Assembly: GCA_964563925.1 (NCBI GenBank)
Contig: CAZLZD010000021.1
Span: 1-64,000 of the forward strand
Direction of reading: 5' to 3'
Origin: JAUILA01 sp964563925
GTDB taxonomy: Bacteria; Bacteroidota; Bacteroidia; Cytophagales; Cyclobacteriaceae
DNA: 64,000 nucleotides
The notes under the pieces were generated by a model. That model ran no database searches. It saw nothing but the letters and a program-made list of their open reading frames with translations, and was not told where the DNA came from. Shown here piece after piece: positions 26,641 to 35,588 of this stretch. Every line of letters starts with the position of its first letter. The stretch's first letter is position 1. The translations under genes were made by a program, and so were the position numbers.

Positions 26641-27561
26641 TTAACCGGCCGGTGGATCACCGGCCATTTTTTTTGCCATCCGGCGTTGCCGGTAGGTTGA
26701 CAGGTATACCCCGCAGATAATCAGTCCGAGCCCCAGGAAATGACCAGGCAAAAGGCGCTCGCCGTCCAGCAATCCCCAGAATACTGCCACCATGGGAATC
26801 AGGTAGGTAACCGAACTTGTAAAGACTGGGGAAGTGATCTTCACTAACTGGTTAAACAGGATTAATGCGAAGGCTGTTCCCACAATTCCAAGTGCCGCCA
26901 CTGCCATGAGCGGATTCAGGGCTTCCGGCTGCGAGACATGGGTGGTAAAAGGGGTAAAGAGCAGGAGATAGGTAATGGCAGCAGGACCTGCGATAAGAAG
27001 CGATATGCTGGTGATCGTCCTGCTGGTAAGTTCGTGGATGCGGAATTTTATAATGTTAAGATTGGCCCCGTAAAAGACCGTGGCACACACGACGAAAAGC
27101 GCATACCAGTTAATGGCTCCCGGTCCATGTTCAGTACCTGACATGATCAGCACCAGGCATCCTGCAAACCCGATAATTATTCCGGTGACCGTCCGGATAT
27201 GACTTCTCTGGGTAAAAAACACCATCCCGATGATCAGCGTAAAGAGCGGAGTAAGGGCATTCAGAATTCCGGCCACCGAGCTTGGTATCCTTGTTTGTGC
27301 GATGGCAAAAAGAAAGGAGGGAATCAGGCTGCCAAACATACCGACTACGCCCAGCCAGAACCATTGCTTCCGCCTGATTTGTCTGACCCGGGGCAGGCTG
27401 AAAGGCAACAGGAACAGTGAGGCAAAGGCTATTCGCAATGCACCAACCTCACCGGCTGAAAAGGCGGTAAGGCCAATCTTTATCAGTATAAACGAACTTC
27501 CCCAGATCAGGGCAAGGACGCCCAAAAGGAGCCAGGCGAGCAGTTTGGGAGAATCGCTCAT
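26641..27561 (-). CDS. EamA/DMT family transporter
   Basis: A 306-residue inner-membrane protein with ten predicted helices in two EamA repeats. Repeat 1 begins LGVLALIWGSSFILIKIGL and includes ALRIAFASLFLLPF; repeat 2 begins near residue 150 and ends ALILFNQLVKITSPVFTSSVTYLIP with the GLGLIICGVYLSTYR closing helix. Substrates of this family are diverse metabolites. Its stop abuts the PAS gene stop with no gap. It may share transcription with dusB upstream (15 bases apart). Confidence 0.92.
   Translation of the reverse strand: MSDSPKLLAWLLLGVLALIWGSSFILIKIGLTAFSAGEVGALRIAFASLFLLPFSLPRVRQIRRKQWFWLGVVGMFGSLIPSFLFAIAQTRIPSSVAGILNALTPLFTLIIGMVFFTQRSHIRTVTGIIIGFAGCLVLIMSGTEHGPGAINWYALFVVCATVFYGANLNIIKFRIHELTSRTITSISLLIAGPAAITYLLLFTPFTTHVSQPEALNPLMAVAALGIVGTAFALILFNQLVKITSPVFTSSVTYLIPMVAVFWGLLDGERLLPGHFLGLGLIICGVYLSTYRQRRMAKKMAGDPPAG
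26647..26674 (+). terminator. intrinsic terminator of the PAS sensor gene, inside the convergent gene's 3' end
   Basis: A perfect 8-bp stem GGCCGGTG / CACCGGCC with 3-nt loop GAT, followed by A and eight T. It begins six bases after the PAS gene stop and lies wholly within the last codons of the convergent EamA gene. Confidence 0.85.
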
Positions 27562-27575
27562 TGGTCTACATGTGC

Positions 27576-28565
27576 TCAGGCACTCAGCTCAGGGATAAAG
27601 GTATTTTCGACCTCTTCCAGGATACCGACAATCTCCTCCTTGGTTTCGGCGGTGACCAGCCGGGTACGGAAGGGTTTGAAGTGAGGAATGCCGCGGAAGT
27701 AATTGGTGTAATGCCGGCGCATCTCATAGATCCCCTTTCGTTCGCCTTTCCAGTCCACGGAAAAATCCAGGTGCTCACGCGCAGCTGAGACCCTGGACGA
27801 GAGGCTTGGTGCCTCAGGCATCTCACCTGTCCTGAAGAAATGCTTTATCTCGTTGAATATCCAGGGATAGCCAATAGCCGCCCTGCCGATCATAATGCCG
27901 TCAACACCATACCGGTTTCGGTATTCCAGGGCCTTTTGCGGAGAATCAATATCCCCGTTTCCAAAGATCGGAATATGAATATCCGGGTGGTTCTTTACCT
28001 CTCCGATCATCGTCCAGTCGGCCTCGCCCTTGTACATCTGCTTACGCGTACGTCCATGGATGGTCAGCGCCTGTACTCCCACATCCTGGAGCCTTTGGGC
28101 AACCTCCACGATCTTAATGGAATTCTCGTCCCAGCCAAGGCGTGTTTTCACCGTGACCGGGAGGCCCACCTGCCTGACAATCTCAGCAGTCATTTTCTGC
28201 ATCTTGGGCAGGTCCTGGAGAATACCAGCGCCGGCTCCCTTGCAGGCAACTTTCTTAACGGGACACCCATAATTGATATCAATGAGCTCAGGACCGGCTT
28301 CTTCGGCAATCGCCGCAGCCTCGCGCATGCTTTTTATCTTGTCCCCGAATATCTGGATTCCAATCGGCCGTTCGTAATCATATATGTCCAGCTTTTCGAC
28401 ACTCTTTTCGGCATTTCTGATCAGGCCCTCCGAAGAAATGAACTCGGTATACATCATGTCCGCCCCGTGCTTCTTGCACAAGGCACGGAAAGGGGGATCA
28501 CTCACATCCTCCATCGGAGCAAGCAGGAGTGGAAAATCATTCAGTTCAATATTTGCTATTCTCAT
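27576..28565 (-). CDS. dusB: tRNA-dihydrouridine synthase, DusB type
   Basis: An FMN-dependent TIM-barrel enzyme that reduces specific uridines in tRNA. Motifs are LLAPMEDVSDPPFRALCKKH near residue 14, the IDINYGCPVKKVACKGAGAG signature (Cys about 104 as the catalytic acid), VKTRLGWDE near 140, IHGRTRKQMYKGEADW near 170, GNGDIDSP and GIMIGRAAIGYPWIF (FMN phosphate site). 329 residues is normal. It is upstream of the EamA gene on the same strand. Confidence 0.95.
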   Translation of the reverse strand: MRIANIELNDFPLLLAPMEDVSDPPFRALCKKHGADMMYTEFISSEGLIRNAEKSVEKLDIYDYERPIGIQIFGDKIKSMREAAAIAEEAGPELIDINYGCPVKKVACKGAGAGILQDLPKMQKMTAEIVRQVGLPVTVKTRLGWDENSIKIVEVAQRLQDVGVQALTIHGRTRKQMYKGEADWTMIGEVKNHPDIHIPIFGNGDIDSPQKALEYRNRYGVDGIMIGRAAIGYPWIFNEIKHFFRTGEMPEAPSLSSRVSAAREHLDFSVDWKGERKGIYEMRRHYTNYFRGIPHFKPFRTRLVTAETKEEIVGILEEVENTFIPELSA

Positions 28566-28626
28566 GGTAGCCTAATTCGAAATTTATCGTGCCGTTTCGA
28601 AAGAAACCGTAAATTTACGTCAAAAT

Positions 28627-29748
28627 ATGAATATATCAGATACCCAACCGATTGGAACGACGGGAAGGCAGGCCATGCAGACCGCTTTGGTCGGCCTGGG
28701 ACTTTGCCTGCTCTCATTTCTGTTCATCGGTCCGATAATTGGCATACTCATCGCCATTCCTTTCTATGAGGGCGACCTGCTTGGACTTGCCGAACGCCTG
28801 GAAAACCCGGGATTATATCCGGAATTCCGCATTCCTCTCTACATCATCCAGGGCGTAAGCGCCTTTATCGGCCTCATCCTTACCCCATGGCTCTATCTCA
28901 AAATCCGCAAGGAACATCCGTTGCAAAAATATATTTCGACAGACCGCAGCCTCTTTAGTTATGTCTTAACTGTTCTCGCCGTGATTTCGTTCATGGGATT
29001 CAATTCCTATATAATCGAATGGAATGCCGGTATGGAATTTCCGGAAGCCTGGAAAGCTATTGAAGAATGGATGCGCTCGCGGGAAGATATCGCGGCAGGT
29101 CTTACAGAATACCTTACCACTTTCGATACGCCCGGCATGTTTGTGCTGGCCTTCGTTGTCATTGCCATCATACCGGGTATTGGTGAAGAACTGGTATTTC
29201 GGGGGGTGTTCCAGCGTAAAATCCAGGATGCGGGGGTAAACGGGCATGTGGCCGTCTGGGCAGGAGCCATTCTATTTTCAGCCATCCATTTTCAGTTTTT
29301 CGGGTTTCTTCCACGCATGTTCCTGGGTGCACTTTTTGGCTACCTGTACTGGTGGTCCGGTGATCTGAAAGTACCGATGCTGGCGCACTTTGCCAACAAT
29401 GCCATTACCCTTGTGATTGTCTACCAGGCACCTGATCTCGACGAACCAGATGCGCTTCCTTTGGCTGCGGGGGTAATTATGACTATTATTACTGCAGGCT
29501 TATTGTTCTTTTTATATCGTCACTGGAATACACAGAAAAATCCGCCGGAAGAATGGCAAAAAGTATATTCCACCGAACAGGCTTATCAGGCAGAAATTGT
29601 TAAATCCGTTTTATCTGAATCCATGAATGCTGTAATTGTTAATAAGAAGGATTCTTCCTACAATATAGGATATTACGAAATTCACGTCAGACCAGGAGAT
29701 GTCATGAGGGCATTGCAAATAATCAAAAATGACATCACTTTTCAGTAA
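28627..29748 (+). CDS. CPBP-family intramembrane protease fused to a DUF2007 domain
   Basis: A 373-residue protein. Residues about 20-305 are polytopic with the CPBP (Abi/Rce1-like) motifs: EELVFRGVFQRKI near residue 190 (the Glu-Glu and Arg), ILFSAIHFQFFGFLPRMF near 220 (His) and APMLAHFANN-type VPMLAHFANNAITLV near 255 (His, Asn). The last about 55 residues (KVYSTEQAYQAEIVKSVLSE through GYYEIHVRPGDVMRALQII) resemble the small DUF2007 'putative signal transducing protein' domain, usually a separate gene. The last 20 bases overlap cdsA, so the fused tail is translationally linked to phospholipid synthesis. Substrate is unknown. Confidence 0.85.
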   Translation: MNISDTQPIGTTGRQAMQTALVGLGLCLLSFLFIGPIIGILIAIPFYEGDLLGLAERLENPGLYPEFRIPLYIIQGVSAFIGLILTPWLYLKIRKEHPLQKYISTDRSLFSYVLTVLAVISFMGFNSYIIEWNAGMEFPEAWKAIEEWMRSREDIAAGLTEYLTTFDTPGMFVLAFVVIAIIPGIGEELVFRGVFQRKIQDAGVNGHVAVWAGAILFSAIHFQFFGFLPRMFLGALFGYLYWWSGDLKVPMLAHFANNAITLVIVYQAPDLDEPDALPLAAGVIMTIITAGLLFFLYRHWNTQKNPPEEWQKVYSTEQAYQAEIVKSVLSESMNAVIVNKKDSSYNIGYYEIHVRPGDVMRALQIIKNDITFQ

Positions 29749-30559
29749 ATACAACAACCTGACCCAGCGTATCATCGCCGCACTGATCGGTGTGCTCATA
29801 ATCGTGGTTGCACTGATTGCCGGGCCATGGTTTTATTTCACCATATTCCTGTTCATCTGCCTTATTACGCAGCTTGAATTCTACAAGCTTGTAGGCCTGG
29901 ATGGTATGATCCCGCTTAAAACGTTCGGTACATTCAGCGGAATGGCCTTCTTTACGCTCACTTTCCTGGTGGAAAGCGGGCGGATCGGCCCCGACTTTTA
30001 TTTTCTGGTATTCCCCATCCTGGCCGGGGTTTACCTGATCTATCTTTATCGGAAACGGGTTACGAAACCATTCCGCGGAATTGCTTTTACCTTCCTCGGG
30101 ATCATTTATGTCGCGGTTCCGTTCTCACTTCTGAATGTCATTATATTTCATCCGGGAGAATATACGTTTGAAATATTGCTGGGTGCATTACTCCTGCTGT
30201 GGTCCAACGATACCGGAGCCTATTTTGCCGGTGTGCGGTATGGCAAACGTAAACTCTTCGAACGCGTATCTCCGAAAAAATCCTGGGAGGGCAGTCTGGG
30301 CGGTTTTGTTCTTTCCCTAGTTATGGCGTATGTTTTATCCAACTTCAGCCAGGTTTTTACTACCGGAGAATGGATCGCCATGGGCGTGATCATTTCCATA
30401 GGAGGAACCTATGGCGACCTGGTTGAATCCTTGTTTAAGCGCAGTATTGAGATCAAGGATTCAGGACGGCTCATACCGGGTCATGGCGGCTTTCTCGATC
30501 GGTTTGACGGACTCCTGCTTTCGGCCCCGTTTATCGTGACATTCCTTAAAATCTTTTAA
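29729..30559 (+). CDS. cdsA: phosphatidate cytidylyltransferase
   Basis: Makes CDP-diacylglycerol from phosphatidate and CTP, the branch point of phospholipid synthesis. An integral membrane protein of 276 residues with about seven helices and the C-terminal signature SPKKSWEGSLGGF near residue 185 and KRSIEIKDSGRLIPGHGGFLDRFD near residues 232-256, whose Asp/Lys residues bind the metal-CTP. WSNDTGAYFAGVRYGKRKL precedes these. It overlaps the CPBP gene by 20 bases. Confidence 0.96.
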   Translation: MTSLFSKYNNLTQRIIAALIGVLIIVVALIAGPWFYFTIFLFICLITQLEFYKLVGLDGMIPLKTFGTFSGMAFFTLTFLVESGRIGPDFYFLVFPILAGVYLIYLYRKRVTKPFRGIAFTFLGIIYVAVPFSLLNVIIFHPGEYTFEILLGALLLLWSNDTGAYFAGVRYGKRKLFERVSPKKSWEGSLGGFVLSLVMAYVLSNFSQVFTTGEWIAMGVIISIGGTYGDLVESLFKRSIEIKDSGRLIPGHGGFLDRFDGLLLSAPFIVTFLKIF

Positions 30560-30590
30560 CCTGCGTCAGAGTATATATGCATATATTCTA

Positions 30591-30598
30591 TAAATTTG
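30591..30598 (+). promoter_or_regulatory. -7 promoter element for the glutamate dehydrogenase gene
   Basis: TAAATTTG, a full TAnnTTTG match, 31 bases before the ATG. The region upstream (30570-30590) is an AT-rich alternating purine/pyrimidine stretch (GTATATATGCATATATT). Confidence 0.5.
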
Positions 30599-30629
30599 CA
30601 AACGATTTAAATCCCTAAATTTACCCCTT

Positions 30630-31904
30630 ATGGCGTATATCGAACCGGCCCCGATTAAAGATGAACAGAATCCCTTTGAGGCCATGATGTCACGTTTTCA
30701 CATTGCTTCCCAGATACTGGGGATCGATGATGAAGTTTACAACGTCCTGAAAAATCCCGCTAAACAGGTAATCGTTTCCCTGCCGGTTACGATGGATGAC
30801 GGCTCAATCAAAGTATTTGAAGGTTTCCGTGTGATTCATTCCAACATACTCGGACCCTCAAAAGGAGGTATACGCTTTGACCCCGGGGTAAACCTGGATG
30901 AAGTAAAGGCACTGGCGGCCTGGATGACCTGGAAGTGTGCAGTGGTTGACATACCCTATGGAGGAGCCAAAGGGGGTATCAAATGTAATCCGCGTGAAAT
31001 GTCTTCCGGCGAGATTGAACGTCTGATGCGTGCCTATACATTATCCATGATCGAAATCTTCGGACCTGACCGCGATATACCGGCCCCGGACATGGGCACA
31101 GGACCGCGGGAAATGGCCTGGCTGATGGATGAATTTTCAAGAACACAGGGTATGACAATCAACTCGGTGGTTACCGGCAAACCGCTCGTACTGGGCGGAT
31201 CTCTGGGTCGTACCGAAGCCACCGGCCGCGGGGTTATGGTAAGTGCCCTGGCTGCCATGGAGAAACTTAAAATCAATCCGTATAAAGCGACTTGCGCCGT
31301 GCAGGGTTTTGGTAATGTCGGTAGCTATGCCGCACTCCTCCTGGAAGAACGCGGGGTCAAAGTGGTGGCCATCAGTGATCTGTCCGGCGCCTATTTCAAT
31401 GCCAATGGCCTGAATATCCAGGCGGCTATTGATTACAGGAATGAAAACAAGGGCTCGCTGGAAGGATTTGCCGGCGCGGAAAAAATTTCAGGGGACGAGC
31501 TGCTTTCCCTGGATGTGGATGTACTGGTCCCTGCTGCTACAGAAGATGTAATTACCTCCCAAAATGTGGATTCCATCAAAGCCAGACTGATTGTGGAAGG
31601 TGCAAACGGACCTACATCGGCCAAGGCCGACACAATAATTGCCGAAAAAGGGATAATGGTTGCACCTGATATCCTTGCCAATGCCGGCGGGGTAACGGTT
31701 TCCTACTTCGAGTGGGTCCAGAACCGTCTTGGATATAAATGGACCGGTGAGCGTGTTAACCGCCGTTCGGACAGGATTATGAAAGACGCATTTGACAACG
31801 TGTACAAGACATCCCAGGAATACGACATTTCCATGCGTATTGCGGCTTATGTGGTAGCTATTGACAAAGTTGCCAAAACCTATAAATACCGGGGTGGATT
31901 TTAA
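30630..31904 (+). CDS. Glu/Leu/Phe/Val dehydrogenase (glutamate dehydrogenase type)
   Basis: A 424-residue NAD(P)-dependent enzyme catalysing reversible oxidative deamination, most likely of glutamate. The catalytic signature is VDIPYGGAKGGIKCNP near residue 108 (Lys 115 as catalytic residue). KGGIRFDPGVNLDEVKALA precedes it, and PAPDMGTGPREMAWLMDEF lies near 152. The Rossmann domain has GFGNVGSYAA near residue 229 with an Asp (ISDLSGAYF) at the strand end. Length fits the bacterial/archaeal hexameric class. It is followed by psd after 23 bases. Confidence 0.95.
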   Translation: MAYIEPAPIKDEQNPFEAMMSRFHIASQILGIDDEVYNVLKNPAKQVIVSLPVTMDDGSIKVFEGFRVIHSNILGPSKGGIRFDPGVNLDEVKALAAWMTWKCAVVDIPYGGAKGGIKCNPREMSSGEIERLMRAYTLSMIEIFGPDRDIPAPDMGTGPREMAWLMDEFSRTQGMTINSVVTGKPLVLGGSLGRTEATGRGVMVSALAAMEKLKINPYKATCAVQGFGNVGSYAALLLEERGVKVVAISDLSGAYFNANGLNIQAAIDYRNENKGSLEGFAGAEKISGDELLSLDVDVLVPAATEDVITSQNVDSIKARLIVEGANGPTSAKADTIIAEKGIMVAPDILANAGGVTVSYFEWVQNRLGYKWTGERVNRRSDRIMKDAFDNVYKTSQEYDISMRIAAYVVAIDKVAKTYKYRGGF

Positions 31905-31927
31905 TCAGGAATAAAAACATCTAGATT

Positions 31928-32587
31928 TTGACGATTCATAAAGAAGGCAGAACCCTATTATTTATTCTCCTGGTGGTACTGACGATCATCAATACCGGGA
32001 TTTACTATGGCTTTGATGGTAACGGCCTGGAGTTCAAGATCTCCGTGATCCTCAGTATCGTGGTATTTTTAATGGTATTGCAGTTTTTCCGCAATCCGAT
32101 CCGTAAGACTGTTTACAATGAGAAGCATGTCATCGCTCCGGCTGACGGCAAGGTGGTGGTAATTGAAAAAACCCGTGAAGAAGAATACCTGGGCGATGAA
32201 AGAATACAGATATCCATATTCATGTCTCCGGTGAATGTCCATGTAAACCGTATGCCTGTAAAAGGCGTGGTGGAATATTTCAAGTATCATGCGGGCAAAT
32301 ACCTGGTTGCATGGCATCCGAAATCCAGTACGGAAAACGAACGCACCACCATGGTGATCAAGACCGAAGGAAATATTCCGGTACTGGTAAGGCAGATCGC
32401 CGGTGCCGTGGCACGGCGTATCAAATGGTATGTCAAGGAGGGGTCACGCCTCGAACAGGGCCAGGAATTTGGTTTTATTAAGTTCGGCTCCCGCGTGGAT
32501 GTATTCCTGCCACTTGATGCCAGTGTCAAGGTAAAGGTTGGTGAAAAAACACGTGGCGGAATGACCGTACTGGCCGATCTGGCTTAA
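31928..32587 (+). CDS. psd: phosphatidylserine decarboxylase family protein (short, archaetidylserine-type)
   Basis: Converts phosphatidylserine to phosphatidylethanolamine using a self-made pyruvoyl group. The 219-residue protein has two N-terminal hydrophobic helices (residues 10-27 and 37-54), the VIAPADGKVVVIE segment, the MSPVNVHVNRMP segment near residue 100, and the cleavage site FGSRVD with Gly 187-Ser 188, equivalent to the LGST site. The start is TTG at 31928; no ATG lies before the first helix. The convergent fRMsr gene overlaps its stop by four bases. Confidence 0.93.
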   Translation: MTIHKEGRTLLFILLVVLTIINTGIYYGFDGNGLEFKISVILSIVVFLMVLQFFRNPIRKTVYNEKHVIAPADGKVVVIEKTREEEYLGDERIQISIFMSPVNVHVNRMPVKGVVEYFKYHAGKYLVAWHPKSSTENERTTMVIKTEGNIPVLVRQIAGAVARRIKWYVKEGSRLEQGQEFGFIKFGSRVDVFLPLDASVKVKVGEKTRGGMTVLADLA

Positions 32588-33066
32588 AAGGTATCCTCCA
32601 GGTCACGCATCAGTTCTTCCAGGTACTTCCGGTCAATCTCATCAAAATGGGCAAGCTGATCACTGTCCACATCAAGAACCATACATACTTCATTGTTCTT
32701 GTGTACCGGGACAACGATTTCTGAACGAGAAGCTGAGCTGCAGGCAATATGCCCGGGAAACTGGTCAACATCTTCCACCACAATGGTGCGGTCTTCCGCC
32801 CATACCGTGCCGCAAACACCTTTTCCTGAGGCAATGCGGGTACAGGCAACCGGACCCTGGAAGGGTCCCAGAACCAGCTCATTCTCCTTCACAAGATAGA
32901 ACCCCACCCAGAAAAATCCCATCGCCTCACGAAGAGCCGCCGCAATATTGGCCAGGTTGGCAATAAGGTCCCTCTCCCCGGCGATTAGCCCTCTGATCTG
33001 CGGGATAAGCTCCTCATACCTGGTTTTCTTATCCTGAGTATTCGTCAACTGTAGTGTTTCTGCCAT
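32584..33066 (-). CDS. msrC: GAF-domain free methionine-R-sulfoxide reductase
   Basis: Reduces free Met-R-sulfoxide via a thiol/disulfide cycle. From the ATG at 33066 (160 residues) the GAF fold contains Cys 75, Cys 85 and Cys 109 in PVACTRIASGKGVCGTVWA and PGHIACSSASRSEIVVP, the same 10 and 24 residue spacing as E. coli fRMsr Cys 84, 94 and 118. The earlier ATG at 33141 would only extend into ribD sequence without homology. It overlaps the end of ribD by 22 bases and so is probably co-transcribed with it. Confidence 0.93.
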   Translation of the reverse strand: MAETLQLTNTQDKKTRYEELIPQIRGLIAGERDLIANLANIAAALREAMGFFWVGFYLVKENELVLGPFQGPVACTRIASGKGVCGTVWAEDRTIVVEDVDQFPGHIACSSASRSEIVVPVHKNNEVCMVLDVDSDQLAHFDEIDRKYLEELMRDLEDTF

Positions 33067-34094
33067 GGTAGTGTATTTCTCGTGATAATTAATTCGTCCT
33101 GGTCGTAGTGCATCCGGCGTGTTCTGCCCGGGGGTATGCACGGGGCCTTCACCCCTTCCCCGAACAGCACTTCACTTTCAAAAACCCGGGTTTCATCCCA
33201 AAGGTTCTCCGTAATCAGCATTTTGTGGATGCCCGAACCGCCTTCCACGAACACAGATTGCACACCCCGGCGATACAAATCTGCTAAAACTTCGCGAATA
33301 AAAACTTCTCCGCTGATTTGAATGTGGGTACAGTTCCTCACCCCCGCATCAGGCAGCCTGGAATAGTAAAGAGTGGGATGCCCATCACTGAATACCCGCA
33401 AATCTACCGGTAGCCGGCCCGACCGGTCGAGGACCACCCGCAACGGATTGCGTCCCGGCCAGTCCCTCACCGTAAGAGACGGGTTGTCATGCAGGGCGGT
33501 ATCCGGACCTACCAGGATGGCATCTTCCTCGGAACGCCATTTGTGAACCAGGGCACGGGCAGATTCCCCGCTGATCCATTTTGACGAGAAATCGGCTCGC
33601 GCCGTAAATCCGTCACGGGTCTGTGCCCACTTCAGGATCAGGTAGGGCCTGTGTGTAAGAGTAGCGCAGAAAAATCGACGGTTAATCTCGATACAGGATT
33701 CACCGAGTATCCCGGTCTTAACTTCTATGGAGGCATTTTTAAGCCGCTCAATTCCTGCCCCTGCCACCTTCGGGTTAGGATCCTGCACGCCGATCACAAC
33801 ACGACCAACCTTTTTCTCAACCAGCAGGTCGGCGCAAGGCGGCGTCTTGCCGAAATGGGAACAGGGCTCAAGTGTCACGTACACGGTGGATCCGGCCAGC
33901 AATGCATCATCTTTAACCGAACGAATGGCGTTGACTTCTGCGTGCGGTCCGCCGTATTCCTGGTGCCAACCCTCCCCGATGACCTGTTCTCCCGCGACGA
34001 TTACGGCCCCTACCAGCGGATTGGGACTTACAGCGCCGGCTCCCCGTATGGCAAGATCCAGTGCCCGCTGCATATACAGTTCATCTTTATTCAT
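33045..34094 (-). CDS. ribD: bifunctional riboflavin deaminase/reductase
   Basis: Catalyses steps 2 and 3 of riboflavin synthesis. The N-terminal zinc deaminase domain has HAEVNAI near residue 49 and EPCSHFGKTPPCADLL near residue 75 (His and two Cys zinc ligands, Glu acid/base). The C-terminal NADPH reductase domain begins PYLILKWAQTRDG near residue 152 and includes SEEDAILVGPDTALHDNPSL and the GGSGIHKML motif. 349 residues is normal. Divergent from prmC, 56 bases apart. No FMN riboswitch is visible. Confidence 0.96.
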   Translation of the reverse strand: MNKDELYMQRALDLAIRGAGAVSPNPLVGAVIVAGEQVIGEGWHQEYGGPHAEVNAIRSVKDDALLAGSTVYVTLEPCSHFGKTPPCADLLVEKKVGRVVIGVQDPNPKVAGAGIERLKNASIEVKTGILGESCIEINRRFFCATLTHRPYLILKWAQTRDGFTARADFSSKWISGESARALVHKWRSEEDAILVGPDTALHDNPSLTVRDWPGRNPLRVVLDRSGRLPVDLRVFSDGHPTLYYSRLPDAGVRNCTHIQISGEVFIREVLADLYRRGVQSVFVEGGSGIHKMLITENLWDETRVFESEVLFGEGVKAPCIPPGRTRRMHYDQDELIITRNTLPWQKHYS

Positions 34095-34150
34095 TACATT
34101 TAGCCTTGCTCTGCAATGATAGAAAAACAGGGCATGATTAAAAAGGACTC

Positions 34151-35011
34151 ATGAACGACATTCCGGAATCATCTAAGAAGTTGCTCCATTTTATAAAGGA
34201 CAACCTGGACGTAATCTCCAGTCCGGGAGAGGTGGAATCAATCGCAATGCTGATCATGGAGCACTTGTTTGGTATTGATCAGACGGATGTGATAATGGAC
34301 CGGTCGCTGAAGATTAACGGGGATATGCGTAAAAAAATCAGGCTATACATTGACCGTTTAAATGAATATGAGCCTATCCAGTATATCCTCGGAGAAGCAC
34401 ACTTCTACGGGAGAAAATTCCTTGTAAACCAAAATGTACTGATTCCCAGGGGTGAAACGGAAGAACTTGTCGAACTAATACTGGATGATTACAAGGGAAA
34501 GCGGTTCAGATTAATTGATATCGGTACGGGAAGCGGCTGCATTCCTGTTACCATCGCATCTGAACGCAAAGAGGCAAAATGCTTTGCCATGGACATTGAT
34601 CCCAGGGCGATTAAACTAGCCCGCAGAAACGCAGATCTGCACCAGGTAAAAATCGAATTTCTGCTGATGGATATTCTGAAGGAGCCGATTCCCGTCGAGC
34701 AGCTTGACATTGTGGTCAGTAATCCCCCCTATATCCCTGAGCGTGATAAGAAATTTATGGAAAAAAACGTCTTGCTCTATGAACCCGGTAAGGCTCTGTT
34801 TGTGGGGGATGAAGACCCAACGCTCTTTTACACGCGTATTGCCGAGGTGGCCCTTCCGGTCCTCAAATCCTCCGGAAGGATTTACTTTGAAATTCATGAG
34901 GAGCAAGGGGAGAATGTGAGTAACATTCTGGATAAGGCTGGTTTTACCGATGTGGAAATTTTTAAAGACCTGCACGGGAAGCCCCGCATGGCCCGTGCCG
35001 TCAAAAAATAA
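34151..35011 (+). CDS. prmC: peptide chain release factor N5-glutamine methyltransferase
   Basis: Methylates the Gln of the GGQ motif of RF1/RF2 with SAM. A helical N-terminal domain (about 1-85; PIQYILGEAHFYGRKFLV at its end) precedes the Rossmann methyltransferase with RLIDIGTGSGCIPVTIA near residue 119 and the hallmark NPPY (VVSNPPYIPERDK) near residue 195. 286 residues is normal. The 3' end overlaps the convergent hypothetical gene by 11 bases. Confidence 0.95.
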   Translation: MNDIPESSKKLLHFIKDNLDVISSPGEVESIAMLIMEHLFGIDQTDVIMDRSLKINGDMRKKIRLYIDRLNEYEPIQYILGEAHFYGRKFLVNQNVLIPRGETEELVELILDDYKGKRFRLIDIGTGSGCIPVTIASERKEAKCFAMDIDPRAIKLARRNADLHQVKIEFLLMDILKEPIPVEQLDIVVSNPPYIPERDKKFMEKNVLLYEPGKALFVGDEDPTLFYTRIAEVALPVLKSSGRIYFEIHEEQGENVSNILDKAGFTDVEIFKDLHGKPRMARAVKK

Positions 35012-35588
35012 GCTTCTCGCCTATCCAGGTATCTTTTAGTCCGCTTACCTCAATAATTCCGTCCCGGGTTGCCCTGAGCCCGGAAGAAGTCCTGGAAAAT
35101 GCACCCTCTATAACTGCTTCATTTCCGTCAATGATTATCTCATGTGTTTCACCCATCCACTTCCGCCATCGCCCTGACCTGTGCCACGTCCATTTGTAAC
35201 GGGGGGAGAACAGGGCAAGCTGATCAAGTGGCTCGAAAATGCTGAGGTCCGGCTCCGTACCACAAACCACATGCAGGAAATCCGCGCCTGACTCCTGTAT
35301 TACTGATCGTAGAACTTCTGAGATATCCCTTTCATCCGGGACCGCCAGGGCCTTTACCGGATAATTAGCATCAAATACGTACTTCCAATGAGCCGGCGAA
35401 GAATCCAGGCATAGTATATAATCTGCCTTGAAACCTTGCTGTATCAGCTCGGGTACGGACCGGTCTGCACAGATTGTTACCGGCGACCATTCCAGTAAAT
35501 CCGGAAGCAGCGGGTGCAGTGGTGCCTTTGCATCCGCCAGGTAGACGGGGGGTTCCTGGCCGTCACGTATGACATGGTGGGATGACAT
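35001..35588 (-). CDS. divergent thiamine pyrophosphokinase-like protein
   Basis: 195 residues with no firm assignment. The pattern TICADRSVPELIQQGFKADYILCLDSS resembles the ADGGxxxLLxxGxxPDxIxGDxDS motif of thiamine pyrophosphokinase, and VPDERDISEVLRSVI resembles the QDxTDLxKAL segment. The C-terminal GLRATRDGIIEVSGLKDTW could be the beta-sandwich that packs over thiamine. Several catalytic acidic residues are replaced, so activity is doubtful. It shares one base with the upstream DUF2520 gene on the same strand. Confidence 0.5.
   Translation of the reverse strand: MSSHHVIRDGQEPPVYLADAKAPLHPLLPDLLEWSPVTICADRSVPELIQQGFKADYILCLDSSPAHWKYVFDANYPVKALAVPDERDISEVLRSVIQESGADFLHVVCGTEPDLSIFEPLDQLALFSPRYKWTWHRSGRWRKWMGETHEIIIDGNEAVIEGAFSRTSSGLRATRDGIIEVSGLKDTWIGEKLIF

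Noticed and set aside
27840..28769. 309-codon plus-strand frame opposite dusB
   Set aside because: It is antisense to a clearly conserved tRNA-dihydrouridine synthase, spans the divergent promoter region and the start of the CPBP gene, and has no recognisable domain.
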